Shown here: positions 58,781 through 64,000 of the stretch, in pieces
Position numbering within the stretch: the stretch's first letter is position 1
Layout of the letters: each line of letters begins with the position of its first letter
NCBI GenBank assembly: GCA_036389135.1
Contig: DASVQP010000019.1
Coordinates: 124,001 to 188,000, forward strand
DNA length: 64,000 nucleotides
Direction of reading: 5' to 3'
Source of the DNA: Longimicrobium sp.
GTDB lineage: Bacteria; Gemmatimonadota; Gemmatimonadetes; Longimicrobiales; Longimicrobiaceae
Program-made: the position numbers and the translations under genes
Notes under the pieces: generated by a model
Database searches by the model: none
The model's input: the letters and a program-made list of their open reading frames with translations, nothing else
What the model was told of the DNA's origin: nothing

Positions 58781-61387
58781 TCAGAAACTCACCCACCAGT
58801 TCGCCTTCAGCATCACCACGTTCGCCGCCTCGGTGTTCCAGAGCGCGTCGAGGTTGCGGCGGAAGCGGAACTGGCCGTCGGTGATGTCGTCCGAGCCGCC
58901 GCGGGTGTGCGACCAGGCCAGGAAGAGCGTGGAGCCCGGGCGGTACTCCCAGCGCGCCACCGCGTTCAGGTTGAAGTCGCGCACGCTGAAGTCCGGGTTG
59001 CCGAAGCGGAACGCGCCCGCGTCGTAGCCGTCGTCGTCGCGCGTGACGGTGAGCGGGGTGAAGCGGTCCGCGAAGCGCCCGGCGCCCGGCGCGGTGGGCT
59101 CGCGGAAGCTGCCGTACTTCCCCGCGCTCATGAACGGCTGCGCGTAGAGCTGCAGCGAGAGCGTCGGCGAAAAGGTCTTGTTCACCCGCGCCGACATCCC
59201 GAACGTGCGCTGGTCCAGCTCGCCGAAGACGTAGCGCGTCGTGCCCGCCACCTCGGGCGCATCCACGTACTGCCACGCCGTGTTGTAGCGCGAGTAGAAG
59301 GGCGACGCGGAGAAGCGCAGCGACGGAGTCGGGCGCCAGCCCAGGCCGGCCGACACGCTGTAGCGCCAGCCGGAGTCCTCGTCGCGCAGGCCCCAGTTGA
59401 AGCTGGCGTCGCCCGTGAGGCGCTTGCGGTTGTCCGAGCTCCCGCCCATCCACCCGCTTAGGCCGCCCGGCTCCAGGATGGCCGCGCCGCCGCGCAGGGC
59501 GCGCGTGTCCCATCCGCCAAAGGAGCGCTCCACGCCGGCCCACGCGTTCCAGTAGTTGAGGAAGCGCGCGGAGCCGTTCACGTTCAGCGCCCGCCCGTTG
59601 CGCTCCCACCCGAAGTTGCGCGCCTCCCAGGCGTTGCCGCCCAGGCTCCAGTCGCGGAACACCTTGCCCGGCGTGCGCTGGCTGTGCTGCATCCAGAAGA
59701 CGTTCACGATCTCGTCCGCCGCGCGCTGGAAGCCCAGGTCGTTGGTCTCGAAGCCCGGCGAACGGACGGAGCCGAGGAAGCCGCCCTGCCACTTCCCCTT
59801 CACCTTGGCCACGTCGTAGCTCCCCGCCCAACCCTCCAGCGAGGTGGCCGCCGAGTCGAAGCGGAGGTAGCTCTGGCCGGGGCGCTGGAAGTAGCGCGCG
59901 CTGGAGCGCTGCGCGTTCCCCATCGCCTCGGTGCTCCCCTCGATGCGTGAGCCCAGCACCCAGAGGCGCGCCGAGTACACGTCGTTGCCCCAGCGGTGCT
60001 GCGCGTCCGCGCCGCCGGCGAAGGCGCGCGAGCGGAGCCAGTCCATCCCCGTGCCGTCCAGCCGCCGGATGACGCCCGTGGTCACCGCGCCGAACTGCGT
60101 CTTGCCGCCGTTCAGCTCGCGGCGGGCGCGGATGACGCTGTAGTTGGTCATCGGCTCCACCACCTGGTCGCTGCGCTCGCCGCCGGCGTCCAGGACGGTG
60201 GCGCGCTCCTCGGCGGTGAGGGCGTTCATCACGCCGATCGACCAGCCGCGCCCGATCTGCCCGCTCAGCTTGGCGGCGCCCAGGATGTTCGTCTGCCCCG
60301 GCTGGTCCGCGTAGCCGCCCTCGGGCACGTCCACGCCGCCGCGGGGGGCGCGGCCTACCCGGCGCGAGTAGAAGAGCGACTCGTTGCCGCCATCCCCATC
60401 GCCCAGGCCGATGCCGAAGCGAAAGATGTCCGCGCCCTCGGTGAAGAAGGGGCGCCGCTCGGAAAGGAAGGTCTCGAAGGCGCTGAGGTTCACCTCGGAC
60501 GGATCGGCCTCCACCTGCCCGAAGTCGGGGTTGAAGGTGGCGTCGAGCGTCAGGTTGGAGGTGACGCCGTACTTGACGTCGAGCCCCGCCGAGCCGCGCA
60601 TCTCGCTGGACGAGTAGAACGGGTTCGCCTCGTCGCCGGGCGCGCGGGTGACGCCGGAGACGGTGTACGGAAGGAGCTCCAGCCGGCGCGGCGCGGGAAG
60701 GCCGCTCAGCCCGCGCAGCTCGCCGAAGCGGGCCACCTGGCGGGGCTCGTCGCGCTTGACGGGCGACCAGTACGACTGCTCGTTCTCGCGCTGCACCACG
60801 CGCAGCGCCTGGAAGCCCCACACGCCGTCGCCGCCGGTGGCGAAGCGCAGCGCCGAGAGCGGAATGCGGTACTCCGCCGTCCACCCCAGCGAGTCGCGCG
60901 CTACCGCCACGGACCAGACCGCGTCCCACCCGGTGTCGTCGTTGGAGCCGTCGGCGATGGTCATGTCGCGCTTCACGCCCGCCGGGTTCACGGCGAAGAC
61001 GTACGCCGTGCGCCGGTCGTGGCGCGAGTCGAAGCCCACCATCAGCCAGTCGGAGGAGGAGTCCTCGTCGCGGCGGGTGAGCTGGGCGGAGATCTTGTGG
61101 GGCTCGGGATCGTAGGCGCGGGCCGCCACGTAGACGGCGTCGTTGTCGAACGCCACCCGCATCACCGTGCGGAAGCGGGAGGGCTCGCCCTCCTTCGGCT
61201 CGCGCTGCGTGAAGCCGCCGATGGTGTCCGCGGCCATCCAGACGGCGTCGTCCAGGCGGCCGTCGAGGGTGGGGACTCCGGCGGTGGGGGAGAGGCGGTA
61301 CGCTGCCACCTTACGGACGGCGTCCGTGCTGTCCGGGGCGGGCGCCGCCAGGGCGACGGCGCCGGCCAGAAGAAGGGTGCCCAGCAT
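58781..61387 (-). CDS. DUF5916 family outer-membrane protein with CBM9-like domain
   Basis: An 868-residue exported protein. After the signal, PTLDGRLDDAVWMAAD and RVAFDNDAVYVAARAYDP are the carbohydrate-binding CBM9-like family entry. GWTAEYRIPLSALRF and WGFQALRVVQREN follow. Then a long DUF5916 barrel-like part: NLTLDATFNPDFGQVEADPSEVNLSAFETF, RRPFFTEGADIFRFG, and repeated strands to the end (KANWWVSF, a terminal Phe). DUF5916 proteins are abundant in Gemmatimonadota and Bacteroidota and of unknown function. It is separated from its neighbours by a repeat and about 75 nt. Confidence 0.88.
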   Translation of the reverse strand: MLGTLLLAGAVALAAPAPDSTDAVRKVAAYRLSPTAGVPTLDGRLDDAVWMAADTIGGFTQREPKEGEPSRFRTVMRVAFDNDAVYVAARAYDPEPHKISAQLTRRDEDSSSDWLMVGFDSRHDRRTAYVFAVNPAGVKRDMTIADGSNDDTGWDAVWSVAVARDSLGWTAEYRIPLSALRFATGGDGVWGFQALRVVQRENEQSYWSPVKRDEPRQVARFGELRGLSGLPAPRRLELLPYTVSGVTRAPGDEANPFYSSSEMRGSAGLDVKYGVTSNLTLDATFNPDFGQVEADPSEVNLSAFETFLSERRPFFTEGADIFRFGIGLGDGDGGNESLFYSRRVGRAPRGGVDVPEGGYADQPGQTNILGAAKLSGQIGRGWSIGVMNALTAEERATVLDAGGERSDQVVEPMTNYSVIRARRELNGGKTQFGAVTTGVIRRLDGTGMDWLRSRAFAGGADAQHRWGNDVYSARLWVLGSRIEGSTEAMGNAQRSSARYFQRPGQSYLRFDSAATSLEGWAGSYDVAKVKGKWQGGFLGSVRSPGFETNDLGFQRAADEIVNVFWMQHSQRTPGKVFRDWSLGGNAWEARNFGWERNGRALNVNGSARFLNYWNAWAGVERSFGGWDTRALRGGAAILEPGGLSGWMGGSSDNRKRLTGDASFNWGLRDEDSGWRYSVSAGLGWRPTPSLRFSASPFYSRYNTAWQYVDAPEVAGTTRYVFGELDQRTFGMSARVNKTFSPTLSLQLYAQPFMSAGKYGSFREPTAPGAGRFADRFTPLTVTRDDDGYDAGAFRFGNPDFSVRDFNLNAVARWEYRPGSTLFLAWSHTRGGSDDITDGQFRFRRNLDALWNTEAANVVMLKANWWVSF

Positions 61388-61463
61388 ATGAGGTACTCCT
61401 GCGTGTGCAGGTATATGGGAGACGGTGAGGCGCGGCTCACCCTGGTGGGGGTCTGCTACGGGA

Positions 61464-62444
61464 TCAGCGGTCCGCCAGTTTCACGTTTCCGCTGAAGGTG
61501 CGCAGCTCCACGCGCGACCCGCCCCGCCCCAGCAGCACCTCGCGCTCGCGCCGCGAGCTGCGGGTGACGCGCGCCCCGGCCACCGAAAGGTCCATGTCGC
61601 CGCTGAAGGTGGTGAACTCCACCTCCGCGCCGGTGCCGCGGGGGAGCCGCATCTCGATCTCGCCGCTGTGGGTGCTGACGGTGGTGGTGCCGCCGCGCTC
61701 CAGCGAGCCCGCGATGGTCACGTCGCCGGACACCGTCTCGAAGTCGCCGCGCAGCCGCTGCCCCTCCACGCGGATGTCGCCGCTCACCGTCTGCACCTCC
61801 GCGCGCCCGCCGACGGTGGGGGCGGTGACGGTGCCGCTCACCGACTGGGCGCGCAGGCTCCCCGCCCGCGCCGATACGCCGATGTCGCCGCTGACGGTCT
61901 GCGCCTCCACCTCGGTGCGCACGTCGCCGCCGAGCCGCAGGTCGCCGCTGATGGACTGGGCGCGCACGCGGTTGGTGACCACGTCGATCTCCACCTCGCC
62001 GGAGCGGGTGGTGACCTCCAGGTCGGCGGGCCGTCCGCCCACCTGCACGTTGCCGCTGACGGTGTTCACGGTGGTGGAGCCCGTCATCCCCCGCACGTCC
62101 GCATCGGCGGAGGTGGTGCGGACGACGAGCGTCTTGCGGGCGGGGATCCGGACCTCGATGTCCGAGCCGCCGGAGGTACGGGTGCCGCGGGGAACGAAGA
62201 CCTGCACGTAGGTGCGGTCGCCCTCGGTGCGCAGGTCCAGGCGCTCGACGCCGCGCCCGAGCTCGCCGGTGACGTGCACCTCGTTCCTGGCCCACGCCAC
62301 CACGCGCACGCTGCCGGATACGAGGGTGATGTCCACGGTGCCGCCCGGCCCCGTGGCGCGCCGCTGGTCGACGCGCTGCTGCCCGCACGCCGGCGTTACG
62401 ATGAAAGCCGCGATGAGGACGGCTGTGGCGATTCCGGGCTTCAT
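61464..62444 (-). CDS. DUF4097-type lipoprotein (second copy)
   Basis: A 326-residue protein with a lipoprotein-like leader (VTPAC). Repeats are VSGDIRVEG, QTVSGDIGVSA, VSGNVQVG and HSGEIEMR, in the S-G-x-V/I pattern of DUF4097. Each turn is 20-ish residues, giving a parallel beta-helix. Shares design with the gene at 57612 but differs in repeats (TVSGD versus DTGSGG). A heptanucleotide array of about 170 bp lies between its start and the anti-sigma gene, where it could alter promoter spacing or expression. Confidence 0.82.
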   Translation of the reverse strand: MKPGIATAVLIAAFIVTPACGQQRVDQRRATGPGGTVDITLVSGSVRVVAWARNEVHVTGELGRGVERLDLRTEGDRTYVQVFVPRGTRTSGGSDIEVRIPARKTLVVRTTSADADVRGMTGSTTVNTVSGNVQVGGRPADLEVTTRSGEVEIDVVTNRVRAQSISGDLRLGGDVRTEVEAQTVSGDIGVSARAGSLRAQSVSGTVTAPTVGGRAEVQTVSGDIRVEGQRLRGDFETVSGDVTIAGSLERGGTTTVSTHSGEIEMRLPRGTGAEVEFTTFSGDMDLSVAGARVTRSSRREREVLLGRGGSRVELRTFSGNVKLADR

Positions 62445-62483
62445 GGGATGTATGGTTCGGTTCTGTGAGTTCGATGGACGGAA

Positions 62484-62657
62484 GTGCTAAGTGCTAAGTC
62501 CTAAGTCCTGAACTGATGTTACCTGGCACTTGGCACTTGGCACTTGGCACTTGGCACTTGGCACTTGGCACTTGGCACTTAGCACTTAGCACTTAGCACT
62601 TAGCACTTAGCACTTAGCACTTAGCACTTAGCACTTAGCACTTAGCACTTAGCACTT
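62484..62657. repeat. ACTTGGC/ACTTAGC heptanucleotide array, about 20 units
   Basis: A run of CTAAGTG units in inverse orientation (62484-62510), then about eight ACTTGGC units (62522-62580) and about eleven ACTTAGC units (62581-62657). The units differ by one base (G/A), changing in a block, as expected from recent tandem duplication. It ends 5 nt from the anti-sigma stop (62663). Confidence 0.9.
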
Positions 62658-62662
62658 CCGTT

Positions 62663-63337
62663 CTAAAGCTCCACCGCTTGCTGCAACACGTTCAGCTTCT
62701 GCCCGTAGGCGTCGGCGAGCATGTCGGTCAGCTCGCGGCTGTTGGGGTCCTTGACCAGCGCCTCGCGTGATTGGCGGATCGCCTCGTCGATGATGCGCAG
62801 GTTGGTCTCCAGCGTCTTCACCGTCTCCGGCGCAAGGGTGCCGCGCCGGGCCGTGAGGACGCGCTCCAGGTCCGCGATGGCGACTTCGTAGTCCTGCTCC
62901 GCGGGCTTGAAGGCGACCAGCGCCGTCGGCGTAGCGGTCGAGGGCGCGGCCACGCTCTGCACCGGCGCGCTCGCGACCGGCTCCGGGGCGCGCTTCTCCA
63001 TCACCTTGAGCGTGATGAGCGACGAGGAGACCGCCACTCCCACGATGGTCGCGGCCATGGTGAGCCACCGCGGCGCCTGCCAGCGGCGCGCGCTGGTGAT
63101 GGACACCACGTCCGCCCGCGGCTCGATGCGGGCGGCGACCCCCGCCCACAGGTCGCGCCCCGGCGCCATCTCCAGCGGCAGGGTGGCGACGTCTTGTAGG
63201 AGCGAGCGGAGCGCCTCCGCCTCGGCGCGGCACTCGCCGCAGACGGCGAGGTGGAAATCCACCGCCTGCCTGTCCTCGTCGGGAAGCTCGTTGGCCGCCC
63301 AGTCGTCCAGCCGATCCAGCACGTATTCGTGATTCAT
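62663..63337 (-). CDS. zinc-finger anti-sigma factor
   Basis: A 224-residue protein. The N-terminal ZAS motif is HLAVCGECRAEAEA (H-x3-C-x2-C) in the anti-sigma class. A transmembrane segment is at about residues 90-110 (WLTMAATIVGVAVSSSLITL). The periplasmic part has a helical region (ERVLTARRGTLAPETVKTLETNL). It overlaps the sigma gene (ATGA), so it should bind that ECF factor and be released by an envelope signal. Adjacent DUF4097 and DUF5916 genes may be its targets. Confidence 0.88.
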   Translation of the reverse strand: MNHEYVLDRLDDWAANELPDEDRQAVDFHLAVCGECRAEAEALRSLLQDVATLPLEMAPGRDLWAGVAARIEPRADVVSITSARRWQAPRWLTMAATIVGVAVSSSLITLKVMEKRAPEPVASAPVQSVAAPSTATPTALVAFKPAEQDYEVAIADLERVLTARRGTLAPETVKTLETNLRIIDEAIRQSREALVKDPNSRELTDMLADAYGQKLNVLQQAVEL

Positions 63338-63891
63338 CGTCCAAGCATCTCCCGCAGAAGCCTGCGCGCCCGGTGGAGTTGTGCCTTGCACGTGCCCACC
63401 GCCGTTCCCTGCATCTCCGCGATCTCCTCGTGCTTGTACCCTTCCACGTCGTGGAGAACCAGCACCGCGCGTGCGCCCGGCGGCAGCGCCGCGATTGCAC
63501 GCTCCAGGTCGATCGCGTCGCACGGGTCGTGGCTGCGCGACGGAGTTTCGTATGATTCCAGATCGTCGGTCACCATCACCTTCGCCACCCTCACCTTCTC
63601 CGACCGGCGGTCGCCCAGCACCACGTTCACGGCCAGCCGGTGCAGCCAGGTGCTGAAGGCGCTCTTCCCCTCGAACGTCCCGATCTTCTCCCACGCACGC
63701 ACGAATACGTCCTGCGTGAGCTCTTCGGCGCGGCCGGGGTCGCCGCACAGCCGCATGCAGAGTGCGTACACCCGCCCCAGGTTCTCGCGGTACAGCTGCT
63801 CGAACGCGGCGACGTCGCCCTGTTGTGCGCGCCGCACGGCAAGGCTCGCCGTGGGGGCGAGGACCGTCGGCTCAGCCTGCATCGCGATCAT
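63334..63891 (-). CDS. ECF-family sigma-70 factor
   Basis: A 185-residue sigma factor. Region 2 includes FEQLYRENLGRVYALCMRLCGDPGRAEELTQDVFVRAWEKIGTF, and region 4 includes ALPPGARAVLVLHDVEGYKHEEIAEMQGTAVGTCKAQLHRARRLL with the HTH. Start 63891 and the alternative ATG 63882 differ by three codons. The ATGA overlap with the anti-sigma gene is typical of ECF regulons. The 109 bases upstream to the window edge contain no recognisable gene and probably hold its promoter. Confidence 0.92.
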   Translation of the reverse strand: MIAMQAEPTVLAPTASLAVRRAQQGDVAAFEQLYRENLGRVYALCMRLCGDPGRAEELTQDVFVRAWEKIGTFEGKSAFSTWLHRLAVNVVLGDRRSEKVRVAKVMVTDDLESYETPSRSHDPCDAIDLERAIAALPPGARAVLVLHDVEGYKHEEIAEMQGTAVGTCKAQLHRARRLLREMLGR

Positions 63892-64000
63892 CCAATCGCA
63901 CCGGGGAGGGGTGGGGCTTCCTGCCTTCAGGGATAGGATGCCGCCCGGGGCGCGATGGTTTAAAGGGGTGGGTGAGGTGCTTCATGGGGGAACACGGCCT

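Noticed and set aside
62522-62657. Possible CRISPR array
   Set aside because: Units are 7 bp with no spacers; it is a simple tandem heptamer array.

Overview
The window is 64 kb of very GC-rich bacterial chromosome. It is densely packed with single-copy housekeeping genes, secreted and outer-membrane proteins, and short intergenic repeats. No rRNA, tRNA, integrase, transposase, prophage block or CRISPR array was found. The mix of DUF5916 and DUF4097 envelope proteins, FadL-type and lipid-anchored proteins, M1/S8/M23 peptidases and a diderm envelope fits Gemmatimonadota, possibly a Longimicrobium-like lineage. That placement is inferred from gene content, not from a marker search.

Layout. 1-0.8 kb: tandem Thr-rich lipoproteins. 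1-5.6 kb (minus): a subtilase, two conserved unknowns and an M1 metallopeptidase. 5.8-7.4 kb: a compositionally distinct patch with an Mrr-like endonuclease and a VapBC-type pair. 7.5-10.7 kb (minus): a lysine/diaminopimelate set, dapD, dapE and an aminotransferase. 10.9-18.3 kb: SCO1/CrtA-like pair, FadL plus SGNH hydrolase, sufE, a lipid-anchored cytochrome c and a small lipoprotein with YMGGV repeats. 18.4-24.4 kb: HD-GYP regulator, ispH, a degenerate GT51-like protein, small unknowns and a 60-bp perfect inverted repeat around a zinc-ribbon gene. 24.6-35.9 kb: PLP decarboxylase, gyrase A, shikimate kinase, IVP-type four-helix protein, a membrane-anchored HTH/zinc-ribbon protein, MFS plus LD-carboxypeptidase, a HicB/DinB-like fusion, cobalamin adenosyltransferase and a bacilliredoxin. 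36-41.2 kb: polA, a phosphoribulokinase-like kinase and zinc-ribbon/membrane genes. 41.8-46.3 kb: a three-gene secreted set (subunit-like, chaperone-like, and an usher-like barrel with LysM), which is the best candidate here for an undescribed system. 46.4-53.5 kb: Cys-repeat lipoprotein, M23-like lipoprotein, AraC regulator, tailspike-like beta-helix protein, DMT transporter and a DUF433/DUF5615 toxin-antitoxin pair whose toxin is frameshifted. 53.7-64 kb (minus): HAD phosphatase with a Rieske/FAD oxidoreductase, selO, DUF4097 and DUF5916 envelope proteins, and an ECF sigma/anti-sigma pair.

The most unusual genome-scale feature is the repeats. A ~90-bp inverted-repeat element occurs ten times, and eight copies end within 15 nt of a stop codon. 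A second mosaic of short hairpins ending in CCCCTAC, and two kinds of heptanucleotide arrays (GGGGAAT and ACTTAGC/ACTTGGC), also sit against gene 3' ends. This suggests 3'-end targeting, or a role in transcript ends.

Start codons were chosen from Shine-Dalgarno match, signal-peptide position and ATGA overlaps. Protein functions come from motifs read by eye, and no database search was run.
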